Part shown: positions 9,124-18,362 of the stretch, piece after piece
Layout: each line of letters opens with the position of its first letter
Numbering within the stretch: position 1 is the first letter of the stretch
DNA from: Runella sp. MFBS21
GTDB taxonomy: Bacteria > Bacteroidota > Bacteroidia > Cytophagales > Spirosomataceae
NCBI RefSeq assembly: GCF_029433105.1
Contig: NZ_JARNTW010000007.1
Coordinates: 186,001 to 250,000 of the forward strand
Length of the DNA stretch: 64,000 bases
Direction: 5' to 3'
Notes under the pieces: model-generated
What the model was told of the DNA's origin: nothing
Databases searched by the model: none
The model's input: the letters and a program-made list of their open reading frames with translations, nothing else
Translations under genes and position numbers: made by a program

Positions 9124-11732
9124 AAATGTATGGTGTAGCTTTTTCCTACTTCGGTTTTGAACTCTTGCACGATGCCATCTACCGCAAGTATAGGTGCTTG
9201 TGACGACGCATTGACAATGAGCGGTTTTCCGGGATTAATAAAGTTGAACAGGGTATTGGGGTTGGAAGTCTTGTCCACAACAGTTGCTGGAACTGAGACT
9301 ATCGCCTTGCTTGAAGTTCGGATTCGACAATTACCTCCTAGAGTAGAAGTGATTTTGGCCGTTTTGAGCAGTCCCTTTTCCCATTCCAAATCTATGATAA
9401 ATCCTCCTCGTGCTTTCAGCCCCGTTATTTTACCTGTGTTCCAAACTTTCGGTAATGCGGGCAGTAAATGTATTTCGCCTGCATGGCTTTGTACGAGCAT
9501 TTCGGCGATGCCAGCGGTGGCACCGAAGTTTCCGTCAATTTGGAAAGGAGGACACGAATCAAAAAGGTTGGGATAGGTGCTGCCATTGAAATTTTGACGG
9601 TCATTTTCTTTGATAAGGGTCAATAAGTTAGAGAGAAGGGTATAGGCTTTGTCTCCATTATAAAGCCGTGCTTGTACATTGAGTTTCCAGCCCATCGACC
9701 AGCCAGTAGCCTTATCGCCGCGCCGCTCCATGGTACGACTCACCGCAGCGGCTAGTTCGGGCGTAGTGATAGGATTGATTTGATTGCTTGGATGGAAAGC
9801 ATAAAGGTGTGAGATATGCCGGTGTTCTTTTTCGCTATCTTCAAAATCTACCGACCACTCTTGTAGATGGCCGTATTCGCCGATTTGATAAGGAAGGAGG
9901 CGCTTTAGTTTGTCGGCTATTTCGAGGGCGAGAGGGTCTTGAATATTTAGGATTTTAGTGGCTTCGAGATAGCGCTCAAACGACTCTCGTATGATAGCCA
10001 TATCCATTGTGGGGCCTTGACTAAAGGTCGCAATTTTGTCGCCGTCGTATTTGAAGTTGTGCTCGGGTGAATGCCCCATCGGAGTTACCAAATACCCTTG
10101 GGCATTGGGTACTAGCCAATCTTTGTAAAAAAGGACAGCACCTTTCAAGAGGGGAAAAGTTTCGTTGCGTAAAAACTGAACATTGCCCGTAAAAAGATAA
10201 TGTTCCCACAAATGACTCACAAACCAGCCTGTGGCCATCGGCCAAAATGAACAATTGCAAATGTCAATCGGCTCAGCATGACGCCAAATATCCATATTGT
10301 GATGCCCTACCCATCCTTCATTGCCATACATAGTTCGGGCAGTTTTGCTGCCGTTGATAGAGAGTTCTTTGATAGCTCTAAAAAAAGGCTCCTGACATTC
10401 GGAAAGATTGGTAAGCTCGGCAGGCCAATAATTCATCTGGGCGTTGATATTGGTTGTATAGGCACCATTCCAAGGTGGAATGATTTGGTCGTTCCAGATA
10501 CCTTGCAAATTGAGTGGCTGCCCCCCCGGACGAGAGCCGGCTATCATCAGGTACCTTCCAAACTGAAAATGCAAAGCTGCCAAAGAAGGGTCTTGGCCAT
10601 TTTTAAAGAGCAGAATACGTTGGTCAGTAGTAAGGGCTGACTGTGCCGTGGGTTTTTCAAGTTGAATTTTAACTCGATTGAATAAGCGCTGATAATCAGC
10701 GAGATGTGTTTGTTTTAAGATTGTAAAACTTTTGCTTGTCGCTTTGTTTAAATAGCCATTTGCTAATTTGGAAGCATCGAGACCTTCTGTAGCGGGGCTT
10801 TTGTCGAAGCCATTATAACTAGAGGCTGCACTCAATACTATCACCACTTCAGTAGCATTTGAAATTTGGATATGCTCTTTTTCAAAGGTGATTTTTCCGT
10901 CACATTTAAGAATTTTTAATCGGGTATCAAAGCTCATTCCTAAGCCATTGGCGTCTGCTCCGTACAAGATGCGGTCGGCATTGGGATAGGGGGCGTTATC
11001 TTTATCAAAGATTTCGGGATATTTATATTGGTCGCCTTCTTTTTGGATTTGGGGTAAAGTACGCCTAACGACAAAACCAGGTACTTTACCATTCATAATC
11101 AACTGTTGAGAGGCTGTTTTGAAGGTAGTAGTAGGAGTGTGAGGCGTCGAAAAATACACTTTCCCATTTATTTTTTCGGGACCTTGCGCGTTCAATTTCA
11201 TCACAAGAGCATGGTCAGGATAGCTCATGAAATATTCACGCGTAAAGCGCGTCCCCTTGTATTGGTACTCCACGAAGGTAGTAGCTGTGGCCAGATCAAG
11301 CGAGCGTTTGTAGGCAGTTGCGGGGGCTTTATGGTCAAAATCTATCCACAAATCTCCCATTGGCTGATAGCTCTGGTGATTGCGGCCAAGCCATTCTTTA
11401 TGAATCAAATTTTGAGCTTCGAGATAAAGCCCTTTTTTTAGCAGTGAATCTACCGTTCTGAAGTATTTGCGGACGTTGATGCTTTTAAAAGTACCTTTAG
11501 GGTCTCCTGAGTAGAGCGTTGATTCGTTGAGTTGGAGATGCTCCTGAGTGGTTCCCCCAAATACCATCGCGCCCATATAACTATTGCCTAAAGGTAAAGC
11601 TTCCGTCCAAACTTCGGCGGGTTTGTCGTACCAGAGCTTATCGTCTTGGGAGGAGATAGAAATGGCGCTGTTTTGTTGGGCAAATAGAGGAGTGCCTATA
11701 CAAAATATAAGTAAAAATAAAACTTGCTTCAT
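9120..11732 (-). CDS. Glycoside hydrolase family 95 (alpha-L-fucosidase/galactosidase type)
   Basis: GH95 enzymes are inverting hydrolases that remove terminal alpha-1,2-L-fucose (some act on alpha-L-galactose) from glycans. The mature protein follows a signal peptide (MKQVLFLLIFCIGTPLFAQ) and has the N-terminal beta domain (WYDKPAEVWTEALPLGNSYMGAMVFGG), the (alpha/alpha)6 catalytic domain with TTNINAQMNYWPAE (two catalytic-site Asn), the acid Glu in MGHSPEHNF, and QIDGNFGATAGIAEML (Asp), then a C-terminal beta domain. These correspond by motif to the residues described for Bifidobacterium AfcA. I start at ATG 11732, which begins a clean signal peptide. It is the last gene of a sigma-FecR-SusC-SusD unit, so the enzyme probably acts in the periplasm or at the cell surface on the glycan imported by SusCD. 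Confidence 0.93.
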   Translation of the reverse strand: MKQVLFLLIFCIGTPLFAQQNSAISISSQDDKLWYDKPAEVWTEALPLGNSYMGAMVFGGTTQEHLQLNESTLYSGDPKGTFKSINVRKYFRTVDSLLKKGLYLEAQNLIHKEWLGRNHQSYQPMGDLWIDFDHKAPATAYKRSLDLATATTFVEYQYKGTRFTREYFMSYPDHALVMKLNAQGPEKINGKVYFSTPHTPTTTFKTASQQLIMNGKVPGFVVRRTLPQIQKEGDQYKYPEIFDKDNAPYPNADRILYGADANGLGMSFDTRLKILKCDGKITFEKEHIQISNATEVVIVLSAASSYNGFDKSPATEGLDASKLANGYLNKATSKSFTILKQTHLADYQRLFNRVKIQLEKPTAQSALTTDQRILLFKNGQDPSLAALHFQFGRYLMIAGSRPGGQPLNLQGIWNDQIIPPWNGAYTTNINAQMNYWPAELTNLSECQEPFFRAIKELSINGSKTARTMYGNEGWVGHHNMDIWRHAEPIDICNCSFWPMATGWFVSHLWEHYLFTGNVQFLRNETFPLLKGAVLFYKDWLVPNAQGYLVTPMGHSPEHNFKYDGDKIATFSQGPTMDMAIIRESFERYLEATKILNIQDPLALEIADKLKRLLPYQIGEYGHLQEWSVDFEDSEKEHRHISHLYAFHPSNQINPITTPELAAAVSRTMERRGDKATGWSMGWKLNVQARLYNGDKAYTLLSNLLTLIKENDRQNFNGSTYPNLFDSCPPFQIDGNFGATAGIAEMLVQSHAGEIHLLPALPKVWNTGKITGLKARGGFIIDLEWEKGLLKTAKITSTLGGNCRIRTSSKAIVSVPATVVDKTSNPNTLFNFINPGKPLIVNASSQAPILAVDGIVQEFKTEVGKSYTIHL

Positions 11733-11755
11733 GATAAAAAAAAGTATGAGGAATA

Positions 11756-11790
11756 GAAAAACCCCCTGAGAAAACATTGTTCCTCAGGGG
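11756..11790 (-). terminator. Attenuator-like hairpin between susD-like and GH95 genes
   Basis: On the minus strand an arm CCCCTGAG, a 12-nt loop, the arm CTCAGGGG and the run GTTTTTC form a rho-independent terminator shape inside the operon, after the SusD gene and before GH95. It probably lowers GH95 expression relative to SusC/SusD. Confidence 0.65.
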
Positions 11791-11800
11791 CAAAATGGTG

Positions 11801-13522
11801 TTAGTTATAGCCAGGGTTTTGTTCGATTTTACCATTTACATTCCGTTCTATTTCCGAATACGGAATCGGCCAGAGGTTATGATATTCCTCAATGGACAGG
11901 CCTGATTTCTCATTATATTTTTTGGTACGTTCAAAAAGTTTTCCCATGCGGGTGAGTGTCACCATGCGTAGTTCTTCACCGTACAATTCTCGCAGACGTT
12001 CGTCCAGTAAAAAATCAAGGGTAGCCTCGCTTGCCGAAATAAGAGAAGTCTTAGCTCTTGCTCTAATCACATTGATATCGGCTGCTGCGGCGGCATTATC
12101 GCCTTTTAAAATATTGGCTTCGGCTCTTAGGAGGTAAGTTTCGGCCAACCGCATCAGGTATTGATCTCTAAACATATCTTGACTAGCATTGAGCAAGAGT
12201 TTGCCACCAAATGGAGAAACGAGAGGATTGCCCGAAGCATCTTTGCTGACGACTTGATCCGGGAAATCGCCTTCCGACATTGTCACTTTTTTCAAAATTG
12301 GAAACCAGTTACGGATAGTGTCGCCAAAATTAACCACCTTGGCTTTGTATCCGTCTTTGACATACCACTTTCCATAATCTGGAGAAGTAGGTGCGACACC
12401 ATCGATTTGAAAATCTCTGATGATATTGTATTCAGAATTACGAATATCGTTTTTACTGTTTTGCCAAATAGTATACAAAAAGTGAGAGGTGGGGCGCATC
12501 CAGCCTACTCCTCTGCCGGCTAGCTTGTCGTTGAATGCTTTGATAGCAGATACGCTTTGTTCGACTCCATTTACTTTGGAGCGGATAGTGAGGCTTCCCA
12601 TATTAGGAATCAATGCCCATTGAATCACGTCTCTTTGGGTAGATGCTGGATTTAAGTAATCAGACTGTATGACATACAGTCCTTCTCGGTTTCCACTACT
12701 ACGATTGAAGTTGTTGGCTTCAAAAAGATCACGATACACGTCTCCTGGGCGATTGACATGGCGGCCAAAGCGATCAGTCATGAGTTTTACGCCTGAATAA
12801 TTGATTACTTGGGTGGCGGTATTGATGGCCTCATTGTACTGTTTTAAAGAAATGTAAATTTCAGTCAAAAGGTGCTGGGTGGCTTGTTTGTTGACCGCTC
12901 CGTCTTTTACTTGGTCTACATTTCCTAAACTGGCAATGGCTTCTTCCAAATCAGTTTTGCATTGGGCATACACTGCCTCTCGGGTGGCTCTGACGTAGTC
13001 GCGGCGAGGAACTTTGATTTCTTCGATTACCAAAGGTACACCTCCAAAAAGATTAGCTAGTATTTTGTAAGACCATGCTCTAAAAAATAAAGCTTGTGCT
13101 CTAAAGGACTTCTTTTCTGTATCCGATAGTTTGCTAGAAGCGGGAGCGCGGTCTATGACGACGTTGGCATTAGAAATGATGACGTAGAGAGCCTCCCAAA
13201 TAAACTGCGGAACGTTGAAAGTAGGAACCATGGTGTTTTTATAATCATTGAGCTTTACGGCTGGATTATAATCGGTAGCATTGACTGCAAAATCCGTAGC
13301 ATAGCGAAATGCAAAGTTGGCATCTAAGTTGATACCCCCAAAGAGCGTAAATCTCAATCGATTGTGAAGATAATTGATTGCCGCTTCAAATTGTGGTCGG
13401 TTTTCTAGTGAGTTGCCTGGGGTATAAAAATCCAATGGCTCTTCTTCGAGAAATGTTTTCTCATTACAAGAAATCGTGCTTCCTAGAAGCAAGATGCATA
13501 TATAAAAAGCTATTTTTTTCAT
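11801..13522 (-). CDS. SusD/RagB family outer-membrane lipoprotein
   Basis: SusD-type proteins are surface lipoproteins that cap the SusC channel and bind oligosaccharides. This one is 573 residues with a lipoprotein signal (MKKIAFYICILLLGSTISC, lipidated Cys19), then TPR-like helices and the family stretches AQALFFRAWSYKILANLFGGVPLV, YLMRLAETYLLRAEANILKGDNAAAAADINVIRARA, LLDERLRELYGEELR, and the C-terminal LWPIPYSEIERN..IEQNPGYN. It starts 12 bp after the SusC stop, so the two are co-transcribed and presumably form one complex. Ligand specificity is not visible; the GH95 neighbour suggests a fucosylated or galactose-containing glycan. Confidence 0.95.
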   Translation of the reverse strand: MKKIAFYICILLLGSTISCNEKTFLEEEPLDFYTPGNSLENRPQFEAAINYLHNRLRFTLFGGINLDANFAFRYATDFAVNATDYNPAVKLNDYKNTMVPTFNVPQFIWEALYVIISNANVVIDRAPASSKLSDTEKKSFRAQALFFRAWSYKILANLFGGVPLVIEEIKVPRRDYVRATREAVYAQCKTDLEEAIASLGNVDQVKDGAVNKQATQHLLTEIYISLKQYNEAINTATQVINYSGVKLMTDRFGRHVNRPGDVYRDLFEANNFNRSSGNREGLYVIQSDYLNPASTQRDVIQWALIPNMGSLTIRSKVNGVEQSVSAIKAFNDKLAGRGVGWMRPTSHFLYTIWQNSKNDIRNSEYNIIRDFQIDGVAPTSPDYGKWYVKDGYKAKVVNFGDTIRNWFPILKKVTMSEGDFPDQVVSKDASGNPLVSPFGGKLLLNASQDMFRDQYLMRLAETYLLRAEANILKGDNAAAAADINVIRARAKTSLISASEATLDFLLDERLRELYGEELRMVTLTRMGKLFERTKKYNEKSGLSIEEYHNLWPIPYSEIERNVNGKIEQNPGYN

Positions 13523-13534
13523 GAGTAAAGTATT

Positions 13535-16500
13535 TTAAAATTCAATGTTTAGACCTACAGTGTAGCTTCTAAGAAGAGGATAGGCTGATACGTCAAGCCC
13601 AGAGCCAGTCTCAGGATCCCAGCCATCCCAATCACTAAGAGTTACTAAGTTTTTGCCATTTAAGAATAACTTAGCTCTATTGAGTTTTACCTTTTGAAGC
13701 CATCCTCTAGGTACTGAATAGGAGAGGGTTACGTCTTGCAATCTTACAAAACTACGCTGGACATAAGGTGAGAATGTCTCGCCCAAAGCCACGGTATAAT
13801 ATCCGATTTGGCGGTAACGTGCATTGGGGTTTTCGGGAGTCCAATAGTCAAACTTAAACAAATTGGAACCATAAATATTATCTGGATTGGCAAGAGAAGA
13901 GCCGGGTTGTCCATAATAATAGTTTTTCCCACCTTGAATTGAATTTATGAAGAACTTGAATTCCCAATCTTTGTACTTGAGAGTATTGAGAAAACTAAAA
14001 CGATACGAAGGGTCGGTGTAGCCTAGGATTTTGCGGTCGGCGGCGGCGGTATAGGCTTTATCTCCGTTGATGTCTTCAACTTTGTAAGTGCCATACGTAA
14101 ACCCACTCGGAATAAGCCCTGCTTCTCTATCAGCTAGTTGCCACATACCTATGATATTGAAATCATAAGCCACTCCGTAAGGATGATTGATGAAGATTTT
14201 GGAAGAAATTAAATCATCTTCTTTGCCGTCTTTGTTGTTGTCAAGCCCCAAAATACTCACTACTTTGTTGCGATTGCGGGCAAAATTGAACGTTACATCC
14301 CACCGAAAATCCTTTTTCTGCACAGGTACTCCTGTGAGGGTGATTTCTTGACCATTGTTTTTTAATTTCCCAATATTAGTCGGGGTAGAAGTAAAACCAT
14401 TGAGGGAAGGGATATTGATATTAAATAGCAAGTCGTGAGTATTGGAATTGTAATATTCAAAACTTCCTGAGAGGCGATTTTTAAACAAAGAAAAATCGGC
14501 GCCAATGTTGAAAGAACGAGTAGATTCCCATTTAAGGTCGCTGTTGGCAAGGCTAGTCATATTTTGGCCAATCTGAGCAGCGGCACCATCTCCATACAAA
14601 TAGCCGTTGGCTACTGAAGAGCCAATTTTGGCTAAGGTTTGATAACGATCTATGGTTCTATTTCCATTGACTCCATAAGATACCCGAAGTTTGAGTTCGT
14701 CAAGTACCCTGATGTTGTCTTTCATAAAACGTTCTTCGCTTAGCCACCATGCAAAAGCTGCTGAGGGAAAGACTCCAAATTTGTTGTTGGGACCAAATCC
14801 AGAGAAACCGTCTTTCCGAACAGTGGCTGTGAGGATATAGTTGTTTTTGTAAGTATAGCTCAACCTTAGCATTTGGTAGAGGCTAGACTCTTTCCAGGCG
14901 CTAGAAGTAGTAGTTTGCAAACCTGCCTGACCCGCATCTAGTTTGTTATAACCCAGGATATTGTTGGCAAATTGGATAGCAGTAGCGGTAGTGTTCTCAA
15001 AATTACGTTTCTCGATACCATACACAAAGGTTCCGTTCAGCGCATGGTCTCCAAAGGTATTTTGATAAGAGACGATATTGTCGAGGGTCATTAAATGTTG
15101 GGACGAATTGAGCTTCGACGCTTCTCCCGTGAAGTTTTGGGCGTATGAATTGAAATTATAGGTTTTACCCTCAATTAGGTTTTGTGAATAATTGAGGCGA
15201 TAACTAAGCCCTTTGATAAAAGGGATATTGATATCGGCATAAATCAACCCAAATAAATTGTTGCGTTTATCGAGGTTGTCTTGATCCATTTGTAAGAAAG
15301 GATTTAATATACCCCGATAAGGTTGGAGAATATATCCCCCGTTGGCGTCTAAGTAAGGTATTTGGGGAGGAAGCTGAATGACATTTCCTACCGAAGGAGA
15401 TACATTGGAGTAGTTGCTAATTCCCATAAAAGATTGTATCCCTACTTTCATCCAATTCGTAACTTTGGTGTCAAGATTGATACGAAAATTGTAGCGTTTG
15501 TAGCTATCATTGATGACTATATTGTCTTGGTTGGTATAGCCTAATGAGAAAAAGTACGAGCTCAAGTCGCTTTTGCCACTGATACTTACGTTATGGTTTT
15601 TGATAGAGGGGTTTTTGTTGGTCAGCAAATTCCACCAATTGGTCTCTACTCCATTTTGATACCCTGTCAAAATATCAGGGCCAAAAAATTTGCTGGTAGG
15701 ATCCCAATTGGGATTCATGGTAAGCATGTCGGTGCCAGTGCGGCTCTCGTTCAGAAAGCGGTCGCCAATACGACGGATAAACCCAGCACCATCTTCAGGC
15801 AGCATGGCTTTGTTTGAAACTTGCTGAATCGAATATGAAGTACTATATTCAATGGTCGGTTTTTTCTGGTTTTTGCCAGTTTTGGAAGTAATCAAAATCA
15901 CGCCATTGCTTGCTTGCGAACCGTAAATGGCCGCCGCACTAGCATCTTTGAGTACATCGATAGAAGCAATATCGTTGGGATTGATATCTACCAAATTGCC
16001 TCGGTAAATGATTCCGTCCAAAACGATAAGGGGAGAAGTGCCGCCAGAAATGGAGTTTCGTCCTCTGATAGAGATAGAAGGGTCGCTACCTGCTTGAGTC
16101 ACAGCACCGACGTTGAGGCCAGGGACGGCGCCTTGGAGTGATTGTAAAATACTGACATTGGGTGATTCGCTAAAAGACTCAATATTGGCTCTCACTACGG
16201 CACCTGTCACGTCTCGTTTTTTGGCCGTTCCGTATCCTACCACTACTACTTCTTGCAGGGCTTTTTCGTCGGCTTTGAAGGTGATGTTTAATACCGTGCG
16301 ATTGCCTACTTCTATTTCCTGTGTTAGGTACCCTACGTACGAAAATACCAAGATGGCATTGCCATCTGGCACCGAAATGCTGTAGTCGCCAGAGGGGTTT
16401 GTGACAGTTCCTTTGGTAGTACCCTTTTGGACAATACTCACGCCGGGCAACCCTTCTCCTTTATCGTCGGTTACTTTTCCCTTAATGGTAATATCTATGT

Positions 16501-16966
16501 ATTTGACTGCTTCAATACTCGGTACCGTGATTGACTCTTCTAGACGTTTGGATTGATTTTTACTCTTTACGTAGATGAGTACCATTTTGTCGTTGACTTG
16601 CCTAAACGAAAGTCTGGTATTTTTGAGAGCAGTGGTCAATATCTCTTGTACATTATGAACACCTTTGTAAATGGTAATGTCTCTGATAGCTTCCACTTCT
16701 TCGACAGGCAATACGAACGAAAGTTGCGTTTTTTTCTCAATATCTTTCAATACTTGAGAAAGGCTCGCTTTTTGCGCTTCAAACTGAATGATTCTATCCG
16801 TCAGCTTTTGTCCTTTACTATCAAATGCCAGGAGCATTTGCATCGTACACAACAGGAGTGCTAAATTGATTAAACTTACCTGCATGACAAATCGAAGGGT
16901 TTTTCGTTTTTTTTCAGAGCATAGAGTATTTGTCTCTATCCTGAATTTGGATAAAAATAAATGCAT
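13535..16966 (-). CDS. SusC/RagA TonB-dependent transporter with N-terminal STN signalling domain
   Basis: This 1143-residue outer-membrane receptor imports the glycan captured by SusD, powered by TonB. Domains in order: a hydrophobic leader ending near residue 50; an STN (secretin/TonB N-terminal) domain of about 60 residues (IIQFEAQKASLSQVLKDIEKKTQ...); a carboxypeptidase-D-like regulatory domain (GKVTDDKGEGLPGVSIVQKGTTKGTVTNPSGDY); the SusC signature LQEVVVVGYGTAKKRDVTGAV; the plug; and a long beta barrel ending in a motif of the type YTVGLNIEF. STN-bearing receptors signal across the envelope to a FecR-type anti-sigma factor, and exactly such a gene pair lies upstream. The preceding leader holds a hairpin and a possible antisense RNA. 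Confidence 0.95.
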   Translation of the reverse strand: MHLFLSKFRIETNTLCSEKKRKTLRFVMQVSLINLALLLCTMQMLLAFDSKGQKLTDRIIQFEAQKASLSQVLKDIEKKTQLSFVLPVEEVEAIRDITIYKGVHNVQEILTTALKNTRLSFRQVNDKMVLIYVKSKNQSKRLEESITVPSIEAVKYIDITIKGKVTDDKGEGLPGVSIVQKGTTKGTVTNPSGDYSISVPDGNAILVFSYVGYLTQEIEVGNRTVLNITFKADEKALQEVVVVGYGTAKKRDVTGAVVRANIESFSESPNVSILQSLQGAVPGLNVGAVTQAGSDPSISIRGRNSISGGTSPLIVLDGIIYRGNLVDINPNDIASIDVLKDASAAAIYGSQASNGVILITSKTGKNQKKPTIEYSTSYSIQQVSNKAMLPEDGAGFIRRIGDRFLNESRTGTDMLTMNPNWDPTSKFFGPDILTGYQNGVETNWWNLLTNKNPSIKNHNVSISGKSDLSSYFFSLGYTNQDNIVINDSYKRYNFRINLDTKVTNWMKVGIQSFMGISNYSNVSPSVGNVIQLPPQIPYLDANGGYILQPYRGILNPFLQMDQDNLDKRNNLFGLIYADINIPFIKGLSYRLNYSQNLIEGKTYNFNSYAQNFTGEASKLNSSQHLMTLDNIVSYQNTFGDHALNGTFVYGIEKRNFENTTATAIQFANNILGYNKLDAGQAGLQTTTSSAWKESSLYQMLRLSYTYKNNYILTATVRKDGFSGFGPNNKFGVFPSAAFAWWLSEERFMKDNIRVLDELKLRVSYGVNGNRTIDRYQTLAKIGSSVANGYLYGDGAAAQIGQNMTSLANSDLKWESTRSFNIGADFSLFKNRLSGSFEYYNSNTHDLLFNINIPSLNGFTSTPTNIGKLKNNGQEITLTGVPVQKKDFRWDVTFNFARNRNKVVSILGLDNNKDGKEDDLISSKIFINHPYGVAYDFNIIGMWQLADREAGLIPSGFTYGTYKVEDINGDKAYTAAADRKILGYTDPSYRFSFLNTLKYKDWEFKFFINSIQGGKNYYYGQPGSSLANPDNIYGSNLFKFDYWTPENPNARYRQIGYYTVALGETFSPYVQRSFVRLQDVTLSYSVPRGWLQKVKLNRAKLFLNGKNLVTLSDWDGWDPETGSGLDVSAYPLLRSYTVGLNIEF

Positions 16967-16979
16967 AACTTTGTTTGTT

Positions 16980-17046
16980 TTTAATAGTTGTTTGGACTAC
17001 TTAATGACACAGGTCATCTGACTCCTACCTCAGATGGCCTTTTTTG
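16980..17046 (+). ncRNA. Candidate antisense small RNA opposite the susC-like leader
   Basis: On the plus strand TAACTTTG at 16966-16973 matches the Bacteroidota -7 consensus TAnnTTTG, with TTTG at 16946-16949 as a possible -33 element (spacing 16, slightly short). About 65 nt further a terminator shape occurs: GGTCATCTGA (17012-17021), an 8-nt loop, TCAGATGGCC (17030-17039), then TTTTTTG. No plus-strand gene precedes it. The predicted RNA is fully antisense to the 5' leader of the SusC mRNA. Cis-antisense RNAs next to susC genes are known in Bacteroides; assignment here is inference. Confidence 0.4.
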
Positions 17047-17128
17047 TAGAAAAACGATACTAGGGTCTTACATAGGCACGTAATTGATTTTAAGGGTGAG
17101 CAATTTTTTAGGGGTTAGTGATAAAAAG

Positions 17129-18145
17129 TTACTTACAAGGATATCCACCCGTAATGATGATTTGATTTTTGTCTCTCTCATATTCGGCTTGGCGTGCTCC
17201 ACAAATTAGCGTCAGGATTTCGTCTAGGCTTTCGTCGTTAAGAAAAGACGCTCGGATACGGCAATCATTGATTTCGGGGTTCTCGATTTTAATAGATGTT
17301 TTGAAGCGTTTCTCCAAAAGATGAATGGCATCCGTAAAGGTAATGTCATCCATGAGTAAGCTGGTGGCTTTCCAAGTGAGGGATTGTTCTGCTTGGATAT
17401 TTTGCTGCTGAAAATCAGTCGATTTTTTATTGACAGAGATTTGTTGATTGGGTTTTAATATTCCCAGAATTTTATCTTTCTTTTCGACCTGGACCATCCC
17501 CCTTGTCACGGTTACGATGACTTTGTCATTGTGGGAATTGATATTAAAGGCAGTTCCTAAAACTTTGGTCGTGATATCTCCTGTGTGTATGATAAATGGA
17601 TGTAAAGAATCTTTTTTGATGTCAAAAAATGCCTCGCCACTCAAAAATATTTCACGTTGATTTTTGAAGTTGTTGAAGTAAGTAAGGGTGCTTTCAGAAT
17701 TGAGGAGTACGGTACTTCCGTCGGGTAAATAGATAAATTCTTTATTAGTGTAAGTGAATTTTTGGGGTGTTGGCGGGGGTGTTTGTTGGGCAATTGGCTG
17801 ATTAATAGGCGATTGGATTTGGATGTATATTCCTAAGCACAAAACAACAGCCGCTGCGGCTGCCCACCAAAAATATGATAGGCGTTTGTGAATAGGGAGC
17901 GGTTGGGGGAAATCGCTAGGGTGCTGTGTCAGGATTTCGTGAATTATTCGTTCAGAATCAAACTCTTTGGGAGTATTCAAGACTGGTTGAGATAGTTCGT
18001 TTGTGAGGGTGTGGACAATGTCATGTTGGAGAATTTCGTCAAATTGATTGTTTACTAGTAGCTCCATGAGTTCCGTTTTCTCGGACTCAGAGAGTGTTTT
18101 GTTTTTATGCTTGTCTAATAAATAAATAAATCTTTCTTTCATCAT
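17129..18145 (-). CDS. FecR-family anti-sigma factor
   Basis: FecR-type proteins hold an ECF sigma factor inactive until an outer-membrane receptor signals substrate binding. The 338-residue protein has a cytoplasmic N-terminal region (~85 residues), one membrane helix at about residues 90-108 (YFWWAAAAAVVLCLGIYI), a periplasmic FecR domain (FTYTNKEFIYLPDGSTVLLNSESTLTY...FFDIKKDSLHPFIIHTGDITTKVLGTAFNI), and a C-terminal DUF4974/STN-like domain (DDITFTDAIHLLEKRFKTSIKIEN). It sits between the sigma-factor gene (217 bp upstream) and the STN-bearing SusC (162 bp downstream), the usual order of such systems. Two ATGs in tandem start the gene; either may be used. Confidence 0.93.
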   Translation of the reverse strand: MMKERFIYLLDKHKNKTLSESEKTELMELLVNNQFDEILQHDIVHTLTNELSQPVLNTPKEFDSERIIHEILTQHPSDFPQPLPIHKRLSYFWWAAAAAVVLCLGIYIQIQSPINQPIAQQTPPPTPQKFTYTNKEFIYLPDGSTVLLNSESTLTYFNNFKNQREIFLSGEAFFDIKKDSLHPFIIHTGDITTKVLGTAFNINSHNDKVIVTVTRGMVQVEKKDKILGILKPNQQISVNKKSTDFQQQNIQAEQSLTWKATSLLMDDITFTDAIHLLEKRFKTSIKIENPEINDCRIRASFLNDESLDEILTLICGARQAEYERDKNQIIITGGYPCK

Positions 18146-18362
18146 GGTATAAGTTAAATATGGTAGAAGCAGGTGTGTACTTTTATTGAGAATAGTTAGT
18201 GTTATTCTAATATACTCCTTAGAGTCATATTGGAGGACGTAAGGGACAGTCGAATTTGCCTTTTTTTTAAAATATTTTATTTATCCTGCTTTTAGTAATA
18301 AAGAGGAACGGGTAAATGTCAGAAAATGAGGGTGTTGTGGCTTTGTGCGGCTGCTGGATTTT

